Below are positions 1 to 7,235 of a stretch of 63,111 nucleotides of DNA, piece after piece. The stretch comes from an uncultured Rhodocyclaceae bacterium (GTDB lineage: Bacteria; Pseudomonadota; Gammaproteobacteria; Burkholderiales; Rhodocyclaceae): the NCBI GenBank assembly GCA_934271525.1, contig CAKQRL010000012.1:1-63111 (forward strand). Direction: 5' to 3'. Positions within the stretch are counted from its first letter, which is position 1; each line of letters begins with the position of its first letter. Both the position numbers and the translations under genes were made by a program. A model generated the notes under the pieces. That model did no database searches. It worked only from the letters and a program-made list of their open reading frames with translations, and had not been told where the DNA came from.

Positions 1-25
1 TTAAATTTTAAAAATCAACAAAAAT

Positions 26-73
26 CCACGGTGAACAAAATATTTTTTTGAAAAAATAAAAGGTTGACCGTGG
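26..73. repeat. CCACGG palindromic element, full copy
   Basis: Arms CCACGGTGAAC (26-36) and GTTGACCGTGG (63-73) flank an A/T centre with a T-run then an A-run. Total length is 48 nt, close to the 49 nt of most copies. A degenerate further right arm lies at 114-128 (GTTAACCGTGAAAAA). It precedes the MFS gene. Confidence 0.9.
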
Positions 74-180
74 AAAACAGCCTTTTTAAAACGCCACGCA
101 AAAAAAATTACACGTTAACCGTGAAAAATCACGTGGAAAATTGGACAATAACGCTTTTTATTTTTGGACGCGGCGTTTTT

Positions 181-1431
181 ATGATTCGCGGCAGTTTGGG
201 CGTTATTTTTGCATTCAGTATGCTCTTTTTGGGCATTGGCTTCATTTTTATTGCCGATGGCTTGCTTGTTAGTTCTACGGCCATCATTTTGAAAAAGCAA
301 CCGCAAATCGTAACAGGCATTATCACCGCGTGTTTGTTTGTGGGCGCACTTTTGGGTATTTTTTTTACGCCAAAACTCATTGCACGCCTTGGTTTTTTGC
401 GCAGTTATGCCGTGATTAGCGCCATTTTTGCGCTTGTTTGCCTGCTGCACACCACAACCGATCATCTCATTTTTTGGGGCGTTTTTCGCGTGGTGGTGGG
501 TTATTGTTATTATTCCATCGTTTTAATTGCTGAGACGTGGCTCAACGCCCGCGCCATTGACCAAATTCGCTCGCGGGTTTTGTCGTTTTATGAAATTGTG
601 TTTTATTTGGGGTTCATCAGTGGCACGCTGATTATGGGTTTGGATTTGCCAACACTTTGGATTTTTATCATCGCCACAGGCTTTGTGATTTTGGGGCAAA
701 TTCCGCTCAATTTAACGTTTATTAAAGCTCCGCAAATCAAAAAATCCCAAAAAACGCCGTTTTCACTTTTTCAAATTGCGCCTTTGGCTTTAATCACAAG
801 CATTGCGGCAGGGCTTTTGATGAATGGTTTTTTTACGATGGCACCGCTTTATGCCATTTCTGCTGGCAAAACCACGTTTGAAGCAAGCTTATTTATGATA
901 GTCGGTATGTTGGGCGGGCTTTGCGCGCACACCTTTTGCGGAAAAATTTCAGACCATTTTGGCAGACGCATTACCATCATCGCGTTTACCTTTTTGGCGG
1001 TTGCGGCAAGTGCCTTGTTGTTTTTAACCGAAACAACCACGCTTGGTTTTTTTGGTTCTGCTGTTTTTTTGGGCGCTGGCATTTGCGTTTTGTATTCCTT
1101 GGCGCTTGCAAGGGCAAATGATCATTTGAAAGACAAAGCGCTTTCGGTTGAAATTGGGCGGCGCTTACTTTTTTGCTATTTGATGGGTTCTTTTGCTTCG
1201 CCGGTTATCATCGGCATTTTTTTGCATCTTTGGGATAGCACGGGTTATCCGCTTTTTAATGTAACAATTAGTGCGATTTTGCTTGTTGTTGCTCTAACAC
1301 AGAATAGCCTGCCCGCGCACAAACGCCAACATTTTCAACGCCATGGTGGTTTGAGTTCGGTTTTTTATAAAAATCAGCCAATGCCGCCAACTTCCACAAC
1401 TTCAAATTCTCAACCACCTTCAACTTTGTAA
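181..1431 (+). CDS. MFS transporter
   Basis: This is a polytopic membrane protein of about 416 residues with roughly twelve hydrophobic segments, typical of the major facilitator superfamily (YcaD-like group by overall feel). The cytoplasmic-loop motif after the second segment and the SDHFGRR loop near the middle fit the two-fold MFS repeat. The substrate cannot be inferred. I place the start at the ATG at 181 because the upstream in-frame codons (TTG at 64 onward) merely translate a CCACGG element and a degenerate half-copy, which encode TVEN- and LTVKN-like peptides. The Shine-Dalgarno match at 181 is weak, so a start within the repeat is not excluded. The C-terminal 30 residues are Thr/Ser/Pro-rich. 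terC follows after 5 nt, suggesting co-transcription. Confidence 0.8.
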   Translation: MIRGSLGVIFAFSMLFLGIGFIFIADGLLVSSTAIILKKQPQIVTGIITACLFVGALLGIFFTPKLIARLGFLRSYAVISAIFALVCLLHTTTDHLIFWGVFRVVVGYCYYSIVLIAETWLNARAIDQIRSRVLSFYEIVFYLGFISGTLIMGLDLPTLWIFIIATGFVILGQIPLNLTFIKAPQIKKSQKTPFSLFQIAPLALITSIAAGLLMNGFFTMAPLYAISAGKTTFEASLFMIVGMLGGLCAHTFCGKISDHFGRRITIIAFTFLAVAASALLFLTETTTLGFFGSAVFLGAGICVLYSLALARANDHLKDKALSVEIGRRLLFCYLMGSFASPVIIGIFLHLWDSTGYPLFNVTISAILLVVALTQNSLPAHKRQHFQRHGGLSSVFYKNQPMPPTSTTSNSQPPSTL

Positions 1432-1436
1432 AGATT

Positions 1437-2441
1437 ATGCCAACACATCATTTCGGCTTTCCTTTGGAAACCATCATCATTTTTGTTGCAACCGTGATTG
1501 TCTCGCTTTATTTGGATCTTTTTGCGCACCGAAAACACCAAGCTATTTCGGTGAAAAACGCCACCATTTGGTCGGTTTTTTGGATTTCACTCGCTTTGCT
1601 TTTTTATTTGTATTTGGGATTGCGTTTTTCTTGGGAATGGGCAGATTTGTATTTGGCAGGTTACGTTTTGGAAAAAAGCCTCTCCGTCGACAATTTGATG
1701 GTGTTTGTGGCAATTTTCACTTCCTTTGGCATCAAAAGCGAACTCCAACACCGCATTTTGTATTGGGGCATTTTGGGCGCACTTGTTTTGCGCGCCGTGT
1801 TTGTGGTGATTGGCACGGGGTTATTTGCCGCAAGTCCGTTTGTGGGCTTTTTGTTTGCGGCTTTTGTGATTTGGAGCGCCATCAAAATGATTCAAACCTT
1901 GGGCAAAAAAAACGTGGCTATTGAAGATTATTCCAACCATTGGAGCGTGCGGCTAACCAAACGATTTTTTGCTATTTATCCCAAACTTGCCGATTCCAAA
2001 TTTTTTATTGCGGATAAAAACTTGCCGCCTGAACACCGCCATTTGGTGACTCACCCTGCCGCCTTTTACGCCACGCCTGCGTTTTTGTGTTTGATTGCCA
2101 TTGAAGCCTCAGACCTTGCTTTTGCTTTTGATTCGGTGCCTGCGGTGATTGCTGTTACCCAAGAACCACTTTTGGTTTACGCCGCGATGATTTTTGCCAT
2201 TTTGGGTTTGCGCAGTTTGTATTTTGTTTTAATTGCTCTCACGCGCTATTTGGTGCATTTGGACAAAGCCGTGGTGGCGTTGTTGTTTTTTATCGGCTTT
2301 AAAATGGGCTTGCAAGCTTATAACCACGCCATTGCCGATTCGGGCTTACACATTCCGAGCAACGTCAGCTTGATGGTTGTTCTCGGCACGCTTTTGGTGG
2401 GCGTGGTGTTGTCGTTAATTTTTCCCGGAAAAAAAGAATAA
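1437..2441 (+). CDS. TerC/Alx family integral membrane protein
   Basis: A 334-residue protein with about nine membrane segments. It carries the family-typical acidic motifs SVDNLMVF (after segment 3) and SDLAFAFDSVPAV (segment 6-7), whose Asp residues are thought to handle a metal ion. Characterised relatives such as E. coli Alx export Mn2+; TerC relatives are linked to tellurite resistance and to metalating exported enzymes. No yybP-type riboswitch is recognisable upstream. Its TAA stop overlaps the ATG of the following dGTPase gene by one base, so the two are translationally linked. The membership is clear; the metal is inferred from the family. Confidence 0.88.
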   Translation: MPTHHFGFPLETIIIFVATVIVSLYLDLFAHRKHQAISVKNATIWSVFWISLALLFYLYLGLRFSWEWADLYLAGYVLEKSLSVDNLMVFVAIFTSFGIKSELQHRILYWGILGALVLRAVFVVIGTGLFAASPFVGFLFAAFVIWSAIKMIQTLGKKNVAIEDYSNHWSVRLTKRFFAIYPKLADSKFFIADKNLPPEHRHLVTHPAAFYATPAFLCLIAIEASDLAFAFDSVPAVIAVTQEPLLVYAAMIFAILGLRSLYFVLIALTRYLVHLDKAVVALLFFIGFKMGLQAYNHAIADSGLHIPSNVSLMVVLGTLLVGVVLSLIFPGKKE

Positions 2442-3766
2442 TGAGCGCACAAGAATGGCAAACCTTATTGCGTGCGCAGCGCCACAACCAAACCATTGAA
2501 TCGGCGGGCAATGAAGACCGCACCGCCTTTCAGCAGGATTTTGACCGCATTATTTTTTGTTCCGCCTTTCGCCGCTTAAAAGACAAAACGCAAGTGTTTC
2601 CATTGTCGCACTCGGATTATGTGCGCACACGCTTAACGCATAGTTTGGAGACGAGTTCTGTTGGCCGATCGCTTGGCACTTATGTTGGGCGGCATATTAT
2701 CCAACGCCACCAATTGCAAGACGTAGAAGCAAGTGATTTTGGCGCCATTGTTGCCGCGGCGTGTTTGGCGCACGATATTGGCAACCCGCCTTTTGGTCAC
2801 GCGGGAGAAGATGCCATTCGGCAGTGGTGTCAACAATCGGATTTGCTCAAAAAATTAGACGATTCCGAGCGCGCAGATTTAGAAAATTTTGAAGGCAACG
2901 CGCAGGGTTTTCGCATTATCACAAAATTGCAAGGTCGCCAAAAAAGTGGCTTGGAATTGACGCACGCGGTGTTGGGCACTTTTATGAAATACCCAAGAGC
3001 CTCGTTGATTGCTGAAAATTTAAGCGGTGCATCCGCCAAAAAGTTTGGTTTTTTTAAGGCGGAAAGCGCTATTTTTAACGGCATTGCCAAAAACTTATCA
3101 TTAAAAAAACGCGCGGAAAACGCTTATTTTCGCCACCCGCTTGCTTTTTTGGTGGAAGTGGCTGACGACATTTGCTATTTGATTGTGGATTTGGAAGACG
3201 CCGCGCGGCTTGGATTCGTTTCTTATGACAATGCCGAGCATTTTTTGACGGCTTTTTTAATACACAACCAAACGTGGCAACAGCGCTTTGAGCATTTAAA
3301 AGATGCGCAATCCCGTTTGGAATATTTGCGCGCCAAAGCCATTGGCGAATTGATTGACTGCGCGGTTGATGCTTTTTTGGAAAACGAAGCCGCCATTTTG
3401 AGCGGAGCATTTGACCAAAATTTGCTTGAAGTTTGCAGACTCAGCGCGGCGGTTCAAACCTTAAAAGAATTTGCGCTTGAACACATCTATAACGCCCCAC
3501 CTGCATTAGAAATTGAAATTGCTGGTTTTCAAGTGATTGGTGCTTTGTTGGATTTGTATTCTGCCGCTATGGAAGACAATTCCACCCCGCGTGAAAAAAT
3601 GATTCGCCATTTGTTCCCACCGCAATTTTTGGAAGAAGCGTTTAAACCCAACGACTCGCCTTATTTGCGCTTGTTAAGCGTGGTGGATTTTGTATCTGGT
3701 ATGACGGATTCTTATGCCGTCTCTCTTTACCGCAAACTCACAGGCGTGGGCATTCTCTCGGCTTAA
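2441..3766 (+). CDS. dgt: deoxyguanosinetriphosphate triphosphohydrolase-like protein (dGTPase)
   Basis: 441-residue HD-domain protein of the Dgt family, which removes the whole triphosphate from dNTPs. The N-terminal family signature FRRLKDKTQV followed by a THSLE stretch is present, and the metal-binding HD pair (His111-Asp112) sits in AHDIGNPPFGHAG. A second conserved segment, ADDICYLIVDLEDA, is also present. It is shorter than the E. coli enzyme (about 505 aa) and fits the class 2 dGTPase-like group. It ends an apparent MFS-terC-dgt operon and is separated from the convergent dnaB by a palindromic element. Confidence 0.9.
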   Translation: MSAQEWQTLLRAQRHNQTIESAGNEDRTAFQQDFDRIIFCSAFRRLKDKTQVFPLSHSDYVRTRLTHSLETSSVGRSLGTYVGRHIIQRHQLQDVEASDFGAIVAAACLAHDIGNPPFGHAGEDAIRQWCQQSDLLKKLDDSERADLENFEGNAQGFRIITKLQGRQKSGLELTHAVLGTFMKYPRASLIAENLSGASAKKFGFFKAESAIFNGIAKNLSLKKRAENAYFRHPLAFLVEVADDICYLIVDLEDAARLGFVSYDNAEHFLTAFLIHNQTWQQRFEHLKDAQSRLEYLRAKAIGELIDCAVDAFLENEAAILSGAFDQNLLEVCRLSAAVQTLKEFALEHIYNAPPALEIEIAGFQVIGALLDLYSAAMEDNSTPREKMIRHLFPPQFLEEAFKPNDSPYLRLLSVVDFVSGMTDSYAVSLYRKLTGVGILSA

Positions 3767-3780
3767 AAAAACACCAAAAT

Positions 3781-3829
3781 CCACGGTAAACCTAAAATTT
3801 TTTTGAAAAAAATCTGCCGTTTACCGTGG
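3781..3829. repeat. CCACGG palindromic element, full copy (49 nt)
   Basis: Arms CCACGGTAAAC (3781-3791) and GTTTACCGTGG (3819-3829) match perfectly as inverted repeats, including the variable base. It sits between the convergent ends of dgt and dnaB, where a two-way transcription terminator would be expected. Confidence 0.93.
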
Positions 3830-3860
3830 AAAACCGCTTTTTTCCGTTTTTCTTTTGCCG

Positions 3861-5243
3861 CTACGCAAAGCCTTGGGCGTTGGCGTAGTTGTGGAAACGC
3901 ATATGTTCGCCCGTGAAAACCAGTTTAATTGTGCCTGTTGGCCCATTGCGCTGCTTGCCGATAATCAACTCTGCCAAACCTTTTAAAGTTTGGTCTTCGG
4001 GCTTGTAATACTCTTCGCGAAACAACATCAAAATCAAATCCGCATCCTGTTCAATGGCGCCCGATTCGCGCAAATCGCTCATCACCGGGCGTTTGTCAGA
4101 ACGTTCTTCTACCTTGCGAGAAAGTTGGGATAAAGCAATTACCGGCACGTCTAATTCGCGCGCAAGCGCTTTGATGGCGCGCGAAATATCGCCCACTTCC
4201 GTTACGCGATTATCCGTTTGCCGCGCGCCGTTCATCAGCTGAATGTAGTCAATGATAATCAACCCCAAATCTGGTTGTTCGCGTTTTAAGCGCCGTGCGC
4301 GGCTGCGCATCGCAATGGTGTTGAGCCCGCCAGTATCATCAATAAAAATGCGGTTGTTGTAAAAAGCGCTGGCGGCAATGGATAATTTTGACCATTCTTC
4401 TTCGGTTAAATCTGCCGAACGCAAAGCGCTTGCGGCAATGCCGCTGTATGACGAAATCAAGCGTGTGCCCAGTTGTTCGCGGCTCATCTCCAACGAAAAA
4501 ATGGCAACGGTTTTGCCTTCCTTCAACGCCACGTGTTCGGCAAGGTTTAAAGAAAACGCTGTTTTTCCCATAGATGGTCTGCCAGCCACGATAATCAAAT
4601 CGCCTTTTTGCAAGCCTTGTGTCATTTTGTCCAAATCGGCAAAACCTGTGGAAATGCCAATTAAACCCGTTTTGGTGTGTTTGGAGGATAACGAATCCAA
4701 ATGTTTTAAAACGTCTTTGACAATGGGTTGAATAGATTCAAAGCCTTCGCGGTGCAGGGAAGACGTGTCGGATATTGCCAAAATTTTGCGTTCGGCTTCA
4801 TCCAACAACATTTCAGATGAACGCCCTTGTGGGTCAAATGCATCGCGCGAGATATCCGCGGCAATTTTGGAGAGCGAGCGCAACACCGAGCGGTCCCGAA
4901 TCATATGCGCGTAGCTCAACAAATTGCCCGCGGAAGAACCAGCAAAATCCGCCAAGTCTTCTAAATATTCCTGCACGCTTTTGGATATTTGCAACTCTAA
5001 TTTTTTTTCAAGGATGATTTGCGCCAAAATCAGCGGGTCCAATGGTTTGTTTTGGGTCAGCATTTTGACGATTTCATCAAACACAATTTCGTGGTTGCGG
5101 TAATAAAAATCAGTCGGCGTGATGATGCCTTCCACCAACTCAAAAATTTCGTTGTTTTTTAAAATCGCTCCCAAAACGGTTTGCTCGGCTTCCTTGGAAT
5201 GCGGCGGCGCATTGCGCGATTGTTCGGTGCTCATATCATCCAT
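3861..5243 (-). CDS. dnaB: replicative DNA helicase DnaB
   Basis: Hexameric 5'-3' helicase of the replication fork, 460 residues with this start. The N-terminal DnaB domain (helical, about residues 10-115) is followed by the RecA-like domain with Walker A GRPSMGKT near residue 225, IIIDYIQLM (Walker B) and the SQLSR motif. I chose the ATG at 5243 (MDDMSTEQ); a second ATG lies three codons later at 5234. The open frame continues further upstream only through smpB antisense-frame sequence and lacks family similarity. It lies 26 nt downstream of smpB on the same strand, which suggests joint transcription. Confidence 0.95.
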   Translation of the reverse strand: MDDMSTEQSRNAPPHSKEAEQTVLGAILKNNEIFELVEGIITPTDFYYRNHEIVFDEIVKMLTQNKPLDPLILAQIILEKKLELQISKSVQEYLEDLADFAGSSAGNLLSYAHMIRDRSVLRSLSKIAADISRDAFDPQGRSSEMLLDEAERKILAISDTSSLHREGFESIQPIVKDVLKHLDSLSSKHTKTGLIGISTGFADLDKMTQGLQKGDLIIVAGRPSMGKTAFSLNLAEHVALKEGKTVAIFSLEMSREQLGTRLISSYSGIAASALRSADLTEEEWSKLSIAASAFYNNRIFIDDTGGLNTIAMRSRARRLKREQPDLGLIIIDYIQLMNGARQTDNRVTEVGDISRAIKALARELDVPVIALSQLSRKVEERSDKRPVMSDLRESGAIEQDADLILMLFREEYYKPEDQTLKGLAELIIGKQRNGPTGTIKLVFTGEHMRFHNYANAQGFA

Positions 5244-5269
5244 TTGAAAAACCCTTTTTTTAAAACCTT

Positions 5270-5719
5270 TTAGCGCAGTTTTTCTTTCAACAAACGTTGT
5301 TTTTCGCGATTCCAATCGCGCTCGGCAATGTCTGCGCGTTTGTCGTATTGTTTTTTGCCTTTGCCCAAGGCAAAGTTCAATTTCACGCGCCCTCGTGAAA
5401 AATGCAAATCCAACGGCACCAAGGCATAACCCGCGCGTTCTACCTTGCCGATTAAGCGTTTGATTTCTGTTGCGTTTAATAGCAATTTGCGCGTGCGAAT
5501 CGGGTCGTGCTTGTTGTGGGTAGAAGCGCTTGCCAATGGTGTTACGTGCATTCCAAGCAACCACACTTCATTATTTTTAACGATGATATACGCTTCTTTT
5601 AAGTGGCAACGATTTTGGCGGATGGCTTTGACTTCCCAACCTTCCAAAACAATGCCTGCTTCAAAAGTGTCTTCCAAAAAATAGTCGTGCGATGCCTTTT
5701 TGTTTACGGTGATGCGCAT
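5270..5719 (-). CDS. smpB: SsrA-binding protein SmpB
   Basis: 149-residue partner of tmRNA in trans-translation, which rescues stalled ribosomes. The family pattern is clear: NKKASHDYFLEDTFEAG at the start, GWEVKAIR, then the basic C-terminal tail rich in Lys/Arg that reaches the decoding centre. The length is normal. It is divergent from ratA-rnfH, an arrangement common in beta- and gammaproteobacteria. The tmRNA gene itself was not found in the window. Confidence 0.96.
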   Translation of the reverse strand: MRITVNKKASHDYFLEDTFEAGIVLEGWEVKAIRQNRCHLKEAYIIVKNNEVWLLGMHVTPLASASTHNKHDPIRTRKLLLNATEIKRLIGKVERAGYALVPLDLHFSRGRVKLNFALGKGKKQYDKRADIAERDWNREKQRLLKEKLR

Positions 5720-5773
5720 TTTGTTTTTGCATTCTATAAAATGAATGCCATTTTACATTTCAATTTTGCAACA

Positions 5774-6202
5774 ATGGCAGAAATTCACAAAACGGTGTTG
5801 GTCAAAAAAAGTGCGGAAAAAATGTTTGGGCTTGTGGATTCTTGCGAAAATTATCCCCAATTTTTGCCGTGGTGCGCAGATGCCAAGGTTTTAAAAAGAA
5901 CGGATGAAATCACCGCTGCCCGCCTTTTTATACGCTACAAAATGGTCAAAACGGATTTTGCAACCGAAAATCAAAAAAAATTCCCTGAATCAATGGTGAT
6001 TCATTTAATTGACGGCCCTTTTAAAAAACTTGAAGGCGCTTGGCAATTTTTGGCGTTGAAGGAAAACGCCTGCAAAATTGATTTTCGGTTGTCTTATGAA
6101 TTTTCAAATCGCCTAATGGAAAAGGTGATTGGTTCGGTTTTTCATCACATTACCAGCACTTTTGTGGATGCTTTTGTAAAAGAGGCGCGGAAAAATGGCT
6201 GA
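5774..6202 (+). CDS. ratA: RatA-family (START-like/COQ10) protein
   Basis: 142-residue member of the RatA/COQ10 group of the START-like superfamily. It opens with AEIHKTVLVKKSAEKMF and includes the typical ENYPQFLPWC segment near residue 25. The E. coli homologue was described as blocking 70S ribosome association, and COQ10 relatives bind ubiquinone, so the role is unsettled. I start at ATG 5774; an upstream in-frame ATG at 5741 would add 11 residues without family similarity. It is divergent from smpB and overlaps rnfH by 8 nt. Confidence 0.88.
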   Translation: MAEIHKTVLVKKSAEKMFGLVDSCENYPQFLPWCADAKVLKRTDEITAARLFIRYKMVKTDFATENQKKFPESMVIHLIDGPFKKLEGAWQFLALKENACKIDFRLSYEFSNRLMEKVIGSVFHHITSTFVDAFVKEARKNG

Positions 6203-6503
6203 AAACGCTCAAATCAATGTGGAAATTTGCTTTGCCAAGGAAGATGAGCAGTTGCGTGTTTTTTTAAAACTACCCGAAGGCTCCAATGTTCAAAATGCTT
6301 TGGATAAAAGTGGTTTGTTTGAAGAATTGGGTTTGGATGCAAAAATCAACAAGGTTGGCATTTTTTCAAAACTTGCCAAGCCAGATACGATTTTGCGCGA
6401 CCGCGACCGCATTGAGATTTATCGCCCGCTGATTGCCGACCCCAAACTTATTCGCAAACAACGCGCAGAATCTGGCAAAACGATGAAAAAAAATACCGAT
6501 TGA
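6195..6503 (+). CDS. rnfH: RnfH family ubiquitin-like protein (RatB)
   Basis: 102-residue protein of the RnfH/UPF0125 family, a ubiquitin-like beta-grasp fold. The segment GIFSKLAKPDTILRDRDRIEIYRPL is diagnostic. It usually forms a pair with ratA, as here, where the genes overlap by 8 nt. Its molecular role is not established. The TGA stop codon (6501-6503) lies inside the right-arm sequence of a palindromic element, so the last codons adjoin inserted repeat sequence. Confidence 0.88.
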   Translation: MAENAQINVEICFAKEDEQLRVFLKLPEGSNVQNALDKSGLFEELGLDAKINKVGIFSKLAKPDTILRDRDRIEIYRPLIADPKLIRKQRAESGKTMKKNTD

Positions 6504-6534
6504 CCGTGGATTTTTGCAAAAATCCACGGTCAAC
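6499..6534 (+). terminator. inverted-order CCACGG element, probable terminator after rnfH
   Basis: TTGACCGTGG (6500-6509) and CCACGGTCAA (6524-6533) form an almost perfect hairpin with A/T extension and a short TTTTTGCAAAAA centre. Arm order is the reverse of other copies. The hairpin starts at the rnfH stop codon and is followed by a T-rich stretch. Confidence 0.7.
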
Positions 6535-6560
6535 GTTGAATTTTTTTGAAATTTTAAAAC

Positions 6561-6589
6561 TTGACGAAAAGAACGAATGCCCTTAAAGT
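6561..6589 (+). promoter_or_regulatory. possible sigma70 promoter for the tRNA pair
   Basis: TTGACG at 6561-6566 (5 of 6 matches to the -35 consensus) and TAAAGT at 6584-6589 (4 of 6 matches) are separated by 17 nt and lie 27 nt before tRNA-Gly. This is read by eye only. Confidence 0.4.
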
Positions 6590-6615
6590 GCCACGTTTTC
6601 TAAAAACAAAAAAAA

Positions 6616-6691
6616 GCGGGAATAGCTCAGTTGGTAGAGCGCAACCTTGCCAAGGTTGAGGTCGCGAGTTCGAGACTCGTTTCCCGCTCCA
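6616..6691 (+). tRNA. tRNA-Gly (GCC)
   Basis: 76 nt with encoded CCA. The acceptor stem GCGGGAA pairs with TTCCCGC, the D-arm contains AGCTCAGTTGGTAGAGC, the anticodon loop is TTGCCAA (anticodon GCC), and the T-arm carries GAGTTCGAGACTC. It is 4 nt upstream of tRNA-Leu and presumably co-transcribed with it. Confidence 0.97.
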
Positions 6692-6695
6692 AAAT

Positions 6696-7011
6696 GCCAG
6701 GGTGGTGGAATAGGTAGACACAGCGGACTTAAAACAATTTGAGCGCCCAAGATGAAAATTTTGGGATGAAACCCGTCAAATTCGGCGAACCCCCTGCTAA
6801 AAAAGCGAGGCAACGCCGAGCGAAGCCAAATTTAAAAAATGCGGAACGTGTAGAGACTAAACGGCGGGAACCTAAAATCTTTTTGGATCAAGGTTAAGAC
6901 ATAGTCCAGCGCACAAACAACTTGAAAAGGTTGGCGATGAAAATCGCAGTGTGAAGAAAATCCGCCGGAGCTTAAAACTCCTTGCCGGTTCGATTCCGGT
7001 CCCTGGTACCA
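6696..7011 (+). tRNA. tRNA-Leu (UAA), split by a group I intron
   Basis: The exons are 6696-6730 and 6957-7011, giving a spliced tRNA of 90 nt with encoded CCA. The acceptor GCCAGGG pairs with CCCTGGT (G1-U72, as in E. coli tRNA-Leu UAA). After splicing, the anticodon stem GCGGA/TCCGC closes the seven-base loop CTTAAAA with anticodon TAA. The long variable arm and the T-arm GGTTCGATTCC are in the 3' exon. The interruption falls between the first and second anticodon bases, the same site used by cyanobacterial and plastid tRNA-Leu(UAA) introns. The boundaries follow from the restored anticodon arm. Confidence 0.95.
6731..6956 (+). ncRNA. group I (IC3-like) self-splicing intron in tRNA-Leu(UAA)
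   Basis: 226 nt with no reading frame of its own. The 5' exon end CUU can pair with GAG at 6741-6743 as P1, placing the required U-G wobble at the splice site. GACTA (within TAGAGACTAAACGG) and TAGTC (6902-6906) form the P7 helix of the guanosine-binding site. The last intron base is G, as group I chemistry requires. The order of these pieces matches the cyanobacterial tRNA-Leu introns I know. The helix assignments were made by eye and not folded. Confidence 0.9.
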
Positions 7012-7060
7012 ATTTTCCAATTTTTAAAAATTGTTTCCTTTATCAACAACATCTCAAAAT

Positions 7061-7181
7061 CCACGGTCAACGTGGATTTTTTTGAAACGATTTTTAAAAA
7101 AACTCAAAATCCACGGTCAACGTAGATTTTTTTTGAAAAACGATTTTTTTAAAAATCTCTCAACATCCACGGTCAACGTGG
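7061..7181. repeat. three tandem compact CCACGG palindromes
   Basis: CCACGGTCAACGTGG occurs at 7061-7075 and 7167-7181, and with one mismatch (CGTAG) at 7111-7125. The three lie in repeats of about 50-56 nt that share an AACTC/ATCTC-CAAAAT lead and a T-run-GAAACGATTTTT tail. Each is a 5-bp hairpin with a 5-base loop. The array fills the 224-nt gap between tRNA-Leu and dnaE; nothing else is seen there apart from a possible -10 (TACAAT, 7201-7206). Confidence 0.85.
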
Positions 7182-7235
7182 ATTTTTTTTGAGGATTTTT
7201 TACAATAACGTTTTTTTCAAAAACGGCTCCCCAAA

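Noticed and set aside
3714..3722. ATGCCGTCT, resembling the start of the Neisseria uptake sequence
   Set aside because: Only the first nine of twelve bases match, it occurs within dgt, and no other copy is seen, so chance is likely.
5141..5564. An N-terminal extension of DnaB of about 107 residues
   Set aside because: The extra residues read through the smpB gene in another frame and have no DnaB similarity; ATG 5243 gives the family length.
6583..7020. Two reverse-strand open frames across the tRNA genes, one with an ESRTRDL-type and one with a GPESNRQG-type peptide
   Set aside because: These peptides are the well-known antisense translations of tRNA genes; no ribosome-binding site, and tRNA structure explains the sequence.
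7061..7181. CRISPR array
   Set aside because: Three units only, the repeat is a short palindrome whose spacers are themselves similar A/T runs, and no cas genes are nearby.
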